Part shown: positions 1 to 8,281 of the stretch, one piece after another | Layout of the letters: each line of letters starts with the position of its first letter | How positions within the stretch are numbered: the first letter of the stretch is position 1 | Origin: Stutzerimonas stutzeri | Lineage (GTDB): Bacteria > Pseudomonadota > Gammaproteobacteria > Pseudomonadales > Pseudomonadaceae | Direction: 5' to 3' | NCBI RefSeq assembly: GCF_024448955.1 | Contig: NZ_JAMOIH010000006.1 | Coordinates: 55,420 to 119,419, forward strand | DNA length: 64,000 nt | Translations under genes and position numbers: made by a program | Notes under the pieces: model-generated | What the model was told of the DNA's origin: nothing | Database searches by the model: none | Seen by the model: the letters and a program-made list of their open reading frames with translations, nothing else

Positions 1-747
1 GCCGGGGCGCTGGATCGGCCAGGGGCCAATAGCGAGCTGCATCTGGTTGATGAATGCATTGTTGGCCGCAAACCGACCAGCCTCGATTTCGCTGCAGCTG
101 CGGCGCTACCGCTGACCTCGATAACTGCATGGGAGCTGCTGTTCGAACGCTTGCAGGTCAGCGAAGGCAAGGAAGACCGGGGCCAGCGTCTGCTCATCGT
201 CGGCGCCGCGGGCGGTGTCGGTTCCATCCTCACGCAGCTGGCGCGTCAGCTGACCGGACTGCACGTGATCGGCAGCGCCTCACGCAGCGATACTCAGGCC
301 TGGGTTCGCGAGCTCGGCGCCCATGAGGTGATCGATCACAGCCAGCCACTGGCCGCAGAACTCCTGCGTCACGGCATCAGCAACGTCACGCACGTCGCCA
401 GCCTGACCCACACCGACCTGCACTTGCCGCAGATCGTCGAGGCGTTGCAGCCACAAGGTCGTCTGGCCCTGATCGATGACCCGGCGAACCTCGACATCAG
501 CCTGCTCAAGCGCAAGAGCCTTTCGCTGCATTGGGAGTTCATGTACACCCGTTCGCTCTACCAGACGCCGGACATGATTGCGCAGCACCATTTGCTCAAC
601 CGCGTCGCAGAGCTGATCGACAGCGGTGTGCTCAAGACCACCCTGGGTGAGCACTACGGCACGATAAACGCCGAAAACCTGCGCCGCGCTCATGCCTTCA
701 TCGAAAGCGGCAAGGCCAAGGGCAAGATCGTCCTCGAAGGGTTTTGA
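1..747 (+). CDS. Zinc-type alcohol dehydrogenase-like protein (5' end missing)
   Basis: The reading frame is open from the first base, so only the C-terminal 248 residues are present. The start of the visible part resembles the end of the GroES-like domain, including the run AAAAALPLTSITAWELLF typical of the medium-chain dehydrogenase/quinone oxidoreductase superfamily. A nucleotide-binding Rossmann segment follows (LLIVGAAGGVGSILTQLARQL), and the protein ends with the usual GKIVLEGF tail. It probably reduces quinones or aldehydes with NADPH; the substrate cannot be read from the sequence. The catalytic zinc ligands, if any, lie outside the window. It converges on the MFS gene, whose stop is 30 bases away. 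Confidence 0.85.
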   Translation, partial: AGALDRPGANSELHLVDECIVGRKPTSLDFAAAAALPLTSITAWELLFERLQVSEGKEDRGQRLLIVGAAGGVGSILTQLARQLTGLHVIGSASRSDTQAWVRELGAHEVIDHSQPLAAELLRHGISNVTHVASLTHTDLHLPQIVEALQPQGRLALIDDPANLDISLLKRKSLSLHWEFMYTRSLYQTPDMIAQHHLLNRVAELIDSGVLKTTLGEHYGTINAENLRRAHAFIESGKAKGKIVLEGF

Positions 748-777
748 GCCGATCCCGCCGCACCCCAGGCTCCGTCC

Positions 778-1968
778 TCAGGAGGATGGCGCCCGCGACG
801 CATTCGTTTGCTGACCGGTGTACCAGGCCAGACACGCCGCCATCAGCGCGCAGACCGTAATCACCAACGCCATGGGCACCGCCGTGCCGTTGTGCAGCGC
901 GCCGACTGCCGCCGATGCGCCAGCCGCCACTCCGAATTGCAAACTCCCCATCAGCGCCGAGGCCAGCCCCGCCTGCTGGCCCTGGCCCGCCATCGCGCAG
1001 GCGGTCGCATTCGGCAGGATGCTGCCAAGGCCTCCCAATCCCATGAACAGCGGGATCAGCAACGGCCAAAGCGACTCCGGCTGGCTCCAGGCAATCACCA
1101 GCAGCGTGGCGCCGCAGGCGAAGTAGAACCAGACGAAACGCCGCAGCCAGAACCCCGGCCCGCGAAGCCGCAGCAACCTCGCGTTGATCTGCGATACGAC
1201 GATGAACCCCGCCGCGTTACAACCGAACAGCCAGCCGTAATGCTCTGCGGGGACGCCGTATAGCTCGATGAAGATGAATGGCGAACCGGCGATGTAGGCA
1301 AACATGCCCGCCATCGACACGCCGCCACAAAGGGCGAAGGCAATGAATTCCCGATCGCGGAACAGCCCGAGATAGCGCCCTAGCGTGCCGCTGAGCGGGT
1401 GCTTCGGTGCATCGGCCGGGAGCGTCTCAGGCAACCTCAGGGCAACCGCGAGACCGCACAGTGCGCTGAAAATCGTCAGCGCGACGAAGATCGACTGCCA
1501 GCCAAACGCGTTCATCAACAGCCCGCCGGCCAGCGGCGCAAGAATCGGTGCCACGCCCATCACCAGCATCAGTTGGGAAAATACCTTGGCGCCTTGCACC
1601 GGATCGCAGCTGTCGCGCACCACTGCGCGCGTCACCACGATACCGGCGCATCCGCCTAGCGCCTGGACCACGCGTGCGGCGATCAGCCAGTCCAGCGTCG
1701 GTGCGAACGAGCATGCCAGCGACGCCAGGGTAAACAGCGTCACGCCGATCAGCAGCGGCCAGCGTCGCCCATAACGATCGGCCAGCGGCCCGTAGATCAA
1801 CTGGCCGACCGCGAGGCCGATGAAATACGCCGCCAGGGACAATTGCACATGTTCGACATCAGTAGAGAATGCTCGCGCCATCGCCGGAAACGCGGGCAGG
1901 TAGAAGTCGATGGCCAGCGGACCAAAGGCGCTGAGGGCACCCAGAATCAGGAGAAGCGGGAGGGGCAT
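778..1968 (-). CDS. Bcr/CflA-family MFS drug exporter
   Basis: This 396-residue protein has about 12 hydrophobic segments. The opening LGALSAFGPLAIDFYLPAFPAMARAF and the loop GPLADRYGRRWPLLIG are typical of Bcr/CflA drug:proton antiporters of the inner membrane. The frame extends 33 codons further upstream, but MPLPLLLILG at 1968 matches family starts and puts the first membrane helix at the N-terminus. The substrate is unknown; relatives export bicyclomycin, chloramphenicol or sulfonamides. It is divergent from a TetR/AcrR-type regulator, and the inverted repeat between them suggests repression by that regulator (inference). Confidence 0.88.
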   Translation of the reverse strand: MPLPLLLILGALSAFGPLAIDFYLPAFPAMARAFSTDVEHVQLSLAAYFIGLAVGQLIYGPLADRYGRRWPLLIGVTLFTLASLACSFAPTLDWLIAARVVQALGGCAGIVVTRAVVRDSCDPVQGAKVFSQLMLVMGVAPILAPLAGGLLMNAFGWQSIFVALTIFSALCGLAVALRLPETLPADAPKHPLSGTLGRYLGLFRDREFIAFALCGGVSMAGMFAYIAGSPFIFIELYGVPAEHYGWLFGCNAAGFIVVSQINARLLRLRGPGFWLRRFVWFYFACGATLLVIAWSQPESLWPLLIPLFMGLGGLGSILPNATACAMAGQGQQAGLASALMGSLQFGVAAGASAAVGALHNGTAVPMALVITVCALMAACLAWYTGQQTNASRAPSS

Positions 1969-2057
1969 TGAGGAACTCGCAGAATGGAAAAGTCGATTCG
2001 CTAGCGCAGAACGGGTAGCGGCTGATATCGAACGTTTACAGGAACGGTAAGATGCTG

Positions 2058-2079
2058 TTACATACAAGGGCGTTTGTAA
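2058..2079. promoter_or_regulatory. TtgR/AcrR-like operator between the MFS and TetR genes
   Basis: The arms TTACATAC (2058-2065) and GTTTGTAA (2072-2079) form an inverted repeat with one mismatch around a 6-base centre. The half-site resembles the known TtgR operator (TTACAAAC...GAATGTAA). It lies 89 bases upstream of the TetR-type gene and 90 bases upstream of the chosen MFS start, the position expected for a shared operator controlling both. The assignment to this regulator is inference. Confidence 0.6.
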
Positions 2080-2168
2080 ACAGCCAAAGTTGCAGAGATT
2101 GAGGTATCAACTCAGCACCATCCGCCTTCAGGACCCTAACGCAGCCTCGACGCTGCCGTAGTGCAGAC

Positions 2169-2801
2169 ATGCGAAGAACCAAAGAAGACGCCGAAAAAAC
2201 CCGTATCGCCCTGCTCGCCTCGGCCGAGCGGTTGTTTCTGGACAAGGGTGTGGCGCACACCAGTCTCGATCAGATCGCTCGCGACGCTGGTGTTACCCGC
2301 GGCGCGGTGTACTGGCATTTCCAGAACAAGGCTCATCTGTTTCACGAAATGCTGAATCAGGTGCGGCTGCCGCCGGAACAGATGACCGAGCGACTCTGCA
2401 GCTGCACGCAACAGCAGCCTTTGCAGGTACTACGCGAACTCTGCATCGAGGGTCTCGGGGCGCTGGGCCGCGACGAGCAGAAACGCCGCGTGATGACTAT
2501 CCTGTTGCATCGCTGCGAGTTCACCGAGGAGCTGCGCGAAGCCGAAGAGCGCCACCAGGCGTTCATCAATATGTTCATCGATCTCTGCGAAAAGCTGTTC
2601 GAGCACGCCGCCGACGCACTTTATCCAGGCATCACGCCACGGCTTGCCGCGCGCACGCTCCATGCGTTGATCGTCGGCCTGTTCAGCGACTGGACACGCG
2701 ACTCCGCCCTGTTCGATCCCGAGCGCGATGGCCCAGCGTTGATCGATCCGCTCTTCCGGGGGCTGGTCCGCGATTGGGACGCCGTCCAGGCGAAAGGCTG
2801 A
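2169..2801 (+). CDS. TetR/AcrR-family transcriptional repressor (TtgR-like)
   Basis: This 210-residue protein starts MRRTKEDAEKTRIALLASAERLF, the standard TetR N-terminus. Its helix-turn-helix lies at about residues 30-58 (TSLDQIARDAGVTRGAVYWHF). The all-helical remainder would bind hydrophobic ligands and dimerise, as in AcrR, TtgR and MtrR. It is divergent from the Bcr/CflA exporter and is the likely repressor of that gene and of itself through the 2058-2079 repeat. Because the closest-looking family members control RND pumps, it could also act on the RND operon 8 kb away, but nothing here shows that. Confidence 0.9.
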   Translation: MRRTKEDAEKTRIALLASAERLFLDKGVAHTSLDQIARDAGVTRGAVYWHFQNKAHLFHEMLNQVRLPPEQMTERLCSCTQQQPLQVLRELCIEGLGALGRDEQKRRVMTILLHRCEFTEELREAEERHQAFINMFIDLCEKLFEHAADALYPGITPRLAARTLHALIVGLFSDWTRDSALFDPERDGPALIDPLFRGLVRDWDAVQAKG

Positions 2802-2839
2802 GGCACATTCCCTGGACCGCGGCCCAGCTGCCGCGGCGC

Positions 2840-3031
2840 CTACCCGACCTGATACCCCTCCTGCTCGATCACTTCGCGGATCGCCGCTTCGCTCAGATCG
2901 CCGTCAACCTCCACTACACCCGCCTGCCGATCGACGCGGACCCTGGCCTGAGCGTCAAGCGCGAGAATCGCGTTGGTCACGGCGCGCTCGCAATGGGCGC
3001 ACGTCATACCCTGTACGTTGAACGTCTGCAT
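2840..3031 (-). CDS. copZ: Copper chaperone CopZ (heavy-metal-associated domain)
   Basis: This 63-residue protein is a single HMA domain with the metal site GMTCAHC; Cys11 and Cys14 should bind Cu(I). The length is normal for cytoplasmic CopZ chaperones, which pass Cu(I) to the N-terminal domains of CopA or to the CueR sensor. It is divergent from copA, and a perfect CueR-type inverted repeat sits 37 bases upstream of its start codon, so copper induction is expected. Confidence 0.93.
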   Translation of the reverse strand: MQTFNVQGMTCAHCERAVTNAILALDAQARVRVDRQAGVVEVDGDLSEAAIREVIEQEGYQVG

Positions 3032-3060
3032 AGATACCTCCCATCTAGGTGTTGGCAGGC

Positions 3061-3091
3061 ATGATCAACCTTGCCATGCAGGCAAGGTCAA
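3061..3091 (-). promoter_or_regulatory. CueR-type promoter of copZ
   Basis: The inverted repeat ACCTTGCC-atgca-GGCAAGGT (3068-3088) has perfect 8-base arms. On the minus strand it lies between a -35 TTGACC (3086-3091) and a -10 GATCAT (3061-3066) with a 19-base spacer. An overlong spacer filled by a dyad is characteristic of MerR-family activators such as CueR, which untwist the promoter when Cu(I) binds. Confidence 0.85.
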
Positions 3092-3117
3092 CACTTTAGC
3101 TGCGACTGTTACCTGTC

Positions 3118-3148
3118 TTGACCTTTCCATAAGGTAAAGGTTGAAGAT
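3118..3148 (+). promoter_or_regulatory. CueR-type promoter of copA
   Basis: TTGACC (3118-3123) and GAAGAT (3143-3148) are separated by 19 bases that carry the dyad ACCTTTCC...GTAAAGGT (3121-3141, one arm mismatch). The layout mirrors the copZ promoter on the other strand. copA starts 30 bases downstream at 3179, and cueR is encoded immediately after copA. Confidence 0.83.
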
Positions 3149-3178
3149 GCTGGCAACAGACCACTCGGGGAGCGAACC

Positions 3179-5560
3179 ATGACCAGCTCAACCTTCACCC
3201 TGCCCATCAGCGGCATGACGTGCGCCAGCTGTGCCGGACGAGTCGAACGCGCATTGCTGAAAGTACCCGGCGTGCAGAGCGCAGCCGTGAATCTTGCCGC
3301 TGAACAGGTCCGTATCGACGCCACCGAGGGCAGCGCCACCGAGCTGATCCGGGCCGTGGAAAAAGCCGGCTATGGCGTACCGGTGCAAACGCTGGAGCTC
3401 GCCATCGAGGGCATGACCTGCGCCAGCTGCGTCGGTCGCGTCGAACGCGCACTGCTCAAACAACCCGGCGTCAGCAGCGCTTCGGTGAATCTCGCCAGCG
3501 AACGTGCCCGTGTCGAAGTGCTTGGCACGGCCGATCCAGCGGTACTGATACAGGCCGTCGAGGCCGCGGGGTACCAAGCTCGGGCCGCTAATACCGCACA
3601 GGCGAACGCCGATGATGGCAAGAGTCGCCTGATCCGTGAACGCCTCGCGGTGATCGCCGCCCTGTTGCTGGCGGCACCACTGGTGGTCCCGATGCTGGGC
3701 GAGCCGTTCGGTTTGCACTGGATGCTACCGCCATGGGCGCAGTTCCTGCTCGCCACGCCCGTGCAATTCATTCTCGGTGCTCGTTTCTATGTCGCCGGCT
3801 GGAAAGCCGTGCGTGCTGGGGCGGGCAACATGGACCTGCTCGTGGCGATCGGCACCAGCGCCGGTTATGGCCTGAGCCTCTACCAATGGTGGGCGGCGCC
3901 GGCGGGGCAGATGCCGCATCTGTATTTCGAGGCCTCGGCAGTGGTCATCGCCCTGGTGTTGCTGGGCAAATACCTGGAAAGCCGCGCCAAGCGTCAGACC
4001 AGTGCCGCCATCCGGGCACTGGAGGCGTTACGACCGGACCGTGCGGTACGGGTCGTCGACGGCCGCGAAGAGGACGTCGCCATCACCGCGCTGCGACTGG
4101 ATGATCTGGTGCTGGTCAAGCCCGGTGAGCGCTTCCCGGTCGATGGCGAGGTAGTGGAAGGCGAAAGCCAGGCCGACGAAGCCCTGATCAGCGGCGAAAG
4201 CCTGCCGGTGGCCAAAGCCCCTGGCGATCGCATCACTGGCGGCGCGATCAACGGCGAAGGCCGCTTACTTGTACGTACCACGGCGCTCGGCGGCGAGACC
4301 GTCCTGGCGCGCATCATCCGTCTGGTCGAGGATGCTCAGGCAGCCAAGGCACCGATCCAGAAGCTGGTAGACAAGGTCAGCCAGGTGTTCGTCCCCGCCG
4401 TTCTGCTCATTGCGCTATGCACCGTCGCGGGTTGGCTGCTCGCCGGCGCATCGGTGGAGGTTGCGCTGATCAACGCCGTCGCCGTGCTGGTGATCGCCTG
4501 CCCGTGCGCCCTCGGGCTGGCAACGCCGGCAGCGATCATGGCCGGCACGGGCGTGGCGGCGCGCCACGGGATTCTGATCAAAGATGCCGAGGCGCTGGAA
4601 GTCGCGCATGCGGTTACGGCCGTGGCCTTCGACAAGACCGGCACCCTGACATCGGGCGAACCGCGGATCGTCCATCTGCACGCAATCGACGGCGACGAAT
4701 CCGCGCTGCTGCAGCAGGCCGGTGCCCTGCAACGCGGCAGCGAGCATCCTCTGGCGCGGGCGGTACTGGATCGTTGCGCGGAGCAGGAATTGAAGGTCGC
4801 GGACGTGAACCGCAGCCAGTCGCTGACCGGGCGCGGCATCGCTGGCGATCTCGATGGTCGTTCGCTGGCGCTGGGCAACCGTCGCCTACTCAATGACAGC
4901 GGTCTGCAACCGGGCGATCTGGCCGATAAGGCCGAGGCCTGGGAAGCCGAGGGACGAACCCTGTCCTGGCTGATCGAAACCGCGCCGCAGCCGCGTGTGC
5001 TCGGCCTGTTCGCCTTTGGAGACCGCCTCAAGGAGGGCGCCGCCGATGCCATCGCTCATCTCAATGCGCGACATATTCGCAGCCATCTGATCACCGGCGA
5101 TAACCGGGGCAGCGCTCGGGTGGTGGCCGATGCATTGCAGATCGATAGCGTGCATGCCGAGGTGCTGCCGGCGGACAAGGCCGCCACGGTGGCCGACTTG
5201 AAGAAGAACGGCGCAGTGGTCGCGATGGTGGGTGACGGCATCAACGATGCGCCGGCACTGGCTGCGGCCGACGTCGGCATCGCCATGGGCGGCGGCACCG
5301 ATGTGGCGATGCACGCGGCCGGCATCACCCTGATGCACGGCGATCCACGGCTGGTACCGGCGGCGCTGGAAATCAGCCGACGCACCTATCGCAAGATCCA
5401 GCAGAACCTGTTCTGGGCCTTCATCTACAACCTGGTGGGCATTCCGCTGGCAGCATTGGGCTTTCTCAGCCCGGTGGTAGCCGGTGCGGCGATGGCGTTG
5501 TCGAGCGTCAGCGTGGTCAGCAATGCCTTGCTGCTCAAACGGTGGAAGCCGGAAGAATGA
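3179..5560 (+). CDS. copA: Cu(I)-exporting P1B-type ATPase CopA
   Basis: This inner-membrane pump of 793 residues exports Cu(I) from the cytoplasm using ATP. Two N-terminal HMA domains each carry GMTCASC (Cys15/Cys18 and Cys81/Cys84). Membrane helices follow, then the actuator motif ISGESLPV, the transmembrane metal site Cys441-Pro-Cys443, the phosphorylation site DKTGT (Asp485) and the hinge [10 protein letters not shown]. All family hallmarks are intact. It is read from a CueR-type promoter, divergent from copZ and followed 61 bases later by cueR, so the three genes form a self-contained copper-homeostasis module. Confidence 0.96.
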   Translation: MTSSTFTLPISGMTCASCAGRVERALLKVPGVQSAAVNLAAEQVRIDATEGSATELIRAVEKAGYGVPVQTLELAIEGMTCASCVGRVERALLKQPGVSSASVNLASERARVEVLGTADPAVLIQAVEAAGYQARAANTAQANADDGKSRLIRERLAVIAALLLAAPLVVPMLGEPFGLHWMLPPWAQFLLATPVQFILGARFYVAGWKAVRAGAGNMDLLVAIGTSAGYGLSLYQWWAAPAGQMPHLYFEASAVVIALVLLGKYLESRAKRQTSAAIRALEALRPDRAVRVVDGREEDVAITALRLDDLVLVKPGERFPVDGEVVEGESQADEALISGESLPVAKAPGDRITGGAINGEGRLLVRTTALGGETVLARIIRLVEDAQAAKAPIQKLVDKVSQVFVPAVLLIALCTVAGWLLAGASVEVALINAVAVLVIACPCALGLATPAAIMAGTGVAARHGILIKDAEALEVAHAVTAVAFDKTGTLTSGEPRIVHLHAIDGDESALLQQAGALQRGSEHPLARAVLDRCAEQELKVADVNRSQSLTGRGIAGDLDGRSLALGNRRLLNDSGLQPGDLADKAEAWEAEGRTLSWLIETAPQPRVLGLFAFGDRLKEGAADAIAHLNARHIRSHLITGDNRGSARVVADALQIDSVHAEVLPADKAATVADLKKNGAVVAMVGDGINDAPALAAADVGIAMGGGTDVAMHAAGITLMHGDPRLVPAALEISRRTYRKIQQNLFWAFIYNLVGIPLAALGFLSPVVAGAAMALSSVSVVSNALLLKRWKPEE

Positions 5561-5621
5561 GCATGTATGCCCTGAGGCTGCGACTCGGGAATCGAATAGA
5601 CCTTCAAACGAGGGAAGCCAC

Positions 5622-6032
5622 ATGAACATCGGCCAAGCCGCGAAGAAAACCGGTCTGTCGGCGAAGATGATCCGCTATTACGAATCCATTGGACTGATCT
5701 CGCCGAGCGGGCGCAGCGCCAATGGCTATCGTCACTTCGGCGAGGAAGACCTGCACCACCTCGCCTTCATCAAGCGCTCGCGGGATCTGGGCTTCTCGCT
5801 GGAAGAAGTGGGTCGGTTGCTGACGCTATGGCAGGACCGCCAGCGAGCCAGTGCAGACGTGAAGGCGCTGGCCGGCGTGCACGTCGACGAGCTGAACCAT
5901 AAGATCGCCGAACTGGTGAGCCTGCGCGATACGTTGCAACAGCTGATCGACCATTGCCATGGTGATCACCGCCCCGACTGTCCCATCCTTCAGGACCTGG
6001 CGTCCGGGTGCGGCTCGAACCCGCAACGGTGA
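5622..6032 (+). CDS. cueR: Copper-responsive MerR-family activator CueR
   Basis: This 136-residue protein has an N-terminal winged helix (MNIGQAAKKTGLSAKMIRYYESIGL) and a long dimerisation helix. Cys112 and Cys120, in the C-terminal loop HCHGDHRPDCPI, fall at the positions of the Cu(I) ligands of E. coli CueR; a third Cys is at 130. The start ATG at 5622 is preceded by AGGGAAG at a good distance; the frame is open upstream but overlaps copA. It should sense cytoplasmic Cu(I) and activate the two divergent promoters at 3061-3148. Confidence 0.93.
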   Translation: MNIGQAAKKTGLSAKMIRYYESIGLISPSGRSANGYRHFGEEDLHHLAFIKRSRDLGFSLEEVGRLLTLWQDRQRASADVKALAGVHVDELNHKIAELVSLRDTLQQLIDHCHGDHRPDCPILQDLASGCGSNPQR

Positions 6033-6482
6033 TCCTGCCACGAGGTGCGTCGCCACGTCACTGGTATGTCCACTTGCCTGAATCATTGCAATATGTAAAC
6101 CCGATGAATAAACTTCCGCCCATGCAAGGCGGCCAGCGGCTTCACAACCTCTGGCGTTTTAATCGGGCTTAATTCCAGCCCTGATCAAGCCGCCTTGTCT
6201 CCAGAGGCCTCTGGCCTTCCCCGCGTCACCTGAACCAATAAAAAGAAGGATAGGCTGCCTTGCCTGCAGCCTGTTCGGTAGATTCGTTCGCCACTTCCCG
6301 GCGTCCCTGACCTGATTCGGCGTCGCATTGCGCGCCCAGTCTCCGCCACATCTCATGCGGCGGCCTGCTTCAGTGTCACGGCGCTAGGCATGGTCATACC
6401 AATTATCCGAGCAGATCCATGCGGCCATGCCATTGGTCAACAGGTGCGCATTCGATAATTGACTAGGGCAACGAAACCACCG
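6033..6482. other. 450-base gap between cueR and mqo
   Basis: I find no convincing gene, RNA or terminator here. The last 100 bases must hold the mqo promoter, but no clear sigma-70 pair stands out. Confidence 0.5.
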
Positions 6483-8075
6483 ATGAAAAAACTTACAGTG
6501 GCGCTCTTGTGCTTGGGCCTGGCCGCCTGCTCCAAGCCCAACGAGCCCGAGAAAACCGTTGATGTGCTGCTGATCGGCGGCGGCATCATGAGCGCAACCC
6601 TGGGCACCTACCTGCACGAGCTCGAACCCGAATGGACCATCGACGTGTACGAGCGTCAACCCAGCGTCGCCGATGAAAGCTCCAATGCCTGGAACAATGC
6701 CGGTACCGGCCACTCCGCATTCTGCGAGCTGAACTACACACCGCAAAAAGCCGATGGCAGTATCGACATCAGCAAGGCCGTGACCATTGCCGAGTCGTTC
6801 GAGATTTCCAAACAGTTCTGGGCACACCAAGTGGAGCGCGGCGTGCTTCAAGAGCCGCGTCGGTTCATCAATTCCGTCCCGCACATGAGCTTCGTCTGGG
6901 GCGAGGACAACATGCAGTTCCTGCGCAAGCGTCATGCGGCGCTGCAACAAAGCCCGCTGTTTAGCGACATGGAATACTCCGAGCAGCCCGCGCAGATTGG
7001 CGAATGGGTTCCGCTGCTGATGAACGGCCGCGACGAATCCCAGCCGATCGCCGCCACGCGCATGTCGCTCGGCACCGATGTGAACTTCGGCGAAATCACC
7101 CGTCAGCTGTTCGATGCCCTGGGCAAGAACGAGCAGGTCAAGCTGAATCTGCAGCATGAAGTACGCGACATCGTGCGCAACGACGATGGCACCTGGACCG
7201 TGACCTCGGCCAACCTCGCCGATGGCGAAGCCCAGACCAGCGTCAAAGCCCGCTTCGTCTTCATCGGCGCTGGCGGCGGCGCGCTGAAGCTGCTGCAGCT
7301 GGCCGACATTCCCGAAGCCAAGGGCTATGCCGGCTTCCCGGTGGGCGGCCAGTTCCTGATGACGCGCAACCCCGAAGTCGTTGCCCAGCACCAGGCCAAG
7401 GTCTACGGCCTGGCATCGGTCGGTTCCCCACCGATGTCCGTTCCGCATCTGGATACCCGCGTGATCGACGGCGAGAAGGTGCTGCTGTTCGGACCCTTCG
7501 CGACCTTCTCCAGCAAATTCCTGAAGAACGGCTCGCTGATGGACCTACCTCGCTCGGTCAGCACCGACAACGCACTGCCGATGATCCAGGCCGGCCTGGA
7601 TAACCTCGACCTGAGCCAATATCTGGTCGGGCAGCTGATGCTCAGCCAGGAAGACCGCATCGAGGAGCTGAAGAACTACTTCCCCAAGGCGGATGCCAGT
7701 GACTGGGAGCTCATCACTGCAGGGCAGCGTGTACAAATCATCAAGGACGATGCCGAGAAAGGCGGCGTGCTGCAGTTCGGCACCGAAGTCGTCAGCTCCG
7801 CAGACGGCTCCATTGCTGCCCTGCTGGGTGCCTCGCCGGGCGCCTCCACGGCCGCGCCGATCATGCTCAACCTGCTGAAGAAGACCTTCGCTGAACAGGT
7901 CGAGTCGCCGGAGTGGCAAGCGAAGCTGAAAACCATCTTCCCGTCCTACGGCCTGGCACTGAACGACGACGCGGACCTCACCGCGCGGGTGCGCGCCTTC
8001 ACCAGTCAGCAACTGCAGCTCGACGTGCCGGCCGCTCAGGCCGCGGTAAAGCCGAATGCAACTCCGGTGAACTGA
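6483..8075 (+). CDS. mqo: Malate:quinone oxidoreductase with a lipoprotein-type signal peptide
   Basis: This membrane-associated FAD enzyme oxidises malate to oxaloacetate and passes electrons to quinone, a TCA-cycle alternative to NAD-dependent malate dehydrogenase. The 530-residue protein carries the FAD Rossmann motif [16 protein letters not shown] (about 26-41) and the family blocks [22 protein letters not shown] and [16 protein letters not shown]. Unlike the cytoplasm-facing textbook enzyme, it begins [16 protein letters not shown], a short charged and hydrophobic leader ending in a lipobox with Cys16 followed by Ser. The frame is open 8 codons further up, but ATG 6483 gives a coherent leader. 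A strong terminator follows. Enzyme identity is firm; lipid anchoring is inference. Confidence 0.93.
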   Translation: MKKLTVALLCLGLAACSKPNEPEKTVDVLLIGGGIMSATLGTYLHELEPEWTIDVYERQPSVADESSNAWNNAGTGHSAFCELNYTPQKADGSIDISKAVTIAESFEISKQFWAHQVERGVLQEPRRFINSVPHMSFVWGEDNMQFLRKRHAALQQSPLFSDMEYSEQPAQIGEWVPLLMNGRDESQPIAATRMSLGTDVNFGEITRQLFDALGKNEQVKLNLQHEVRDIVRNDDGTWTVTSANLADGEAQTSVKARFVFIGAGGGALKLLQLADIPEAKGYAGFPVGGQFLMTRNPEVVAQHQAKVYGLASVGSPPMSVPHLDTRVIDGEKVLLFGPFATFSSKFLKNGSLMDLPRSVSTDNALPMIQAGLDNLDLSQYLVGQLMLSQEDRIEELKNYFPKADASDWELITAGQRVQIIKDDAEKGGVLQFGTEVVSSADGSIAALLGASPGASTAAPIMLNLLKKTFAEQVESPEWQAKLKTIFPSYGLALNDDADLTARVRAFTSQQLQLDVPAAQAAVKPNATPVN

Positions 8076-8093
8076 GACACTCGCTCGAACCGA

Positions 8094-8121
8094 GAAACCC
8101 GCTTCGGCGGGTTTCTTTTTT
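8094..8121 (+). terminator. Rho-independent terminator of mqo
   Basis: Stem GAAACCCGC (8094-8102) and GCGGGTTTC (8107-8115) closes a UUCG tetraloop and is followed directly by a run of T (8116-8121). It lies 18 bases after the mqo stop codon. Confidence 0.93.
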
Positions 8122-8281
8122 GTGACCCGATGCCCGCGCTTAGGCGTCGCAAACAGCTCGTTCCGTCCATTTAATTGGCGTCACATTCACGTCGTAGCGG
8201 TTACGCCGGCTCCGCCATAGCGCAACGCTCACCGCGACGATGGCTACGGCTTCTTTTGATCTTTATTTTATTGGTATCTGC

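Noticed and set aside
6033..6482. Possible riboswitch or small gene before mqo
   Set aside because: I looked for a structured leader and short frames; only weak stems without conserved features were found.
6384..7448. 354-codon open frame antisense to mqo
   Set aside because: It starts in the intergenic gap but otherwise mirrors mqo codons; no recognisable domain.
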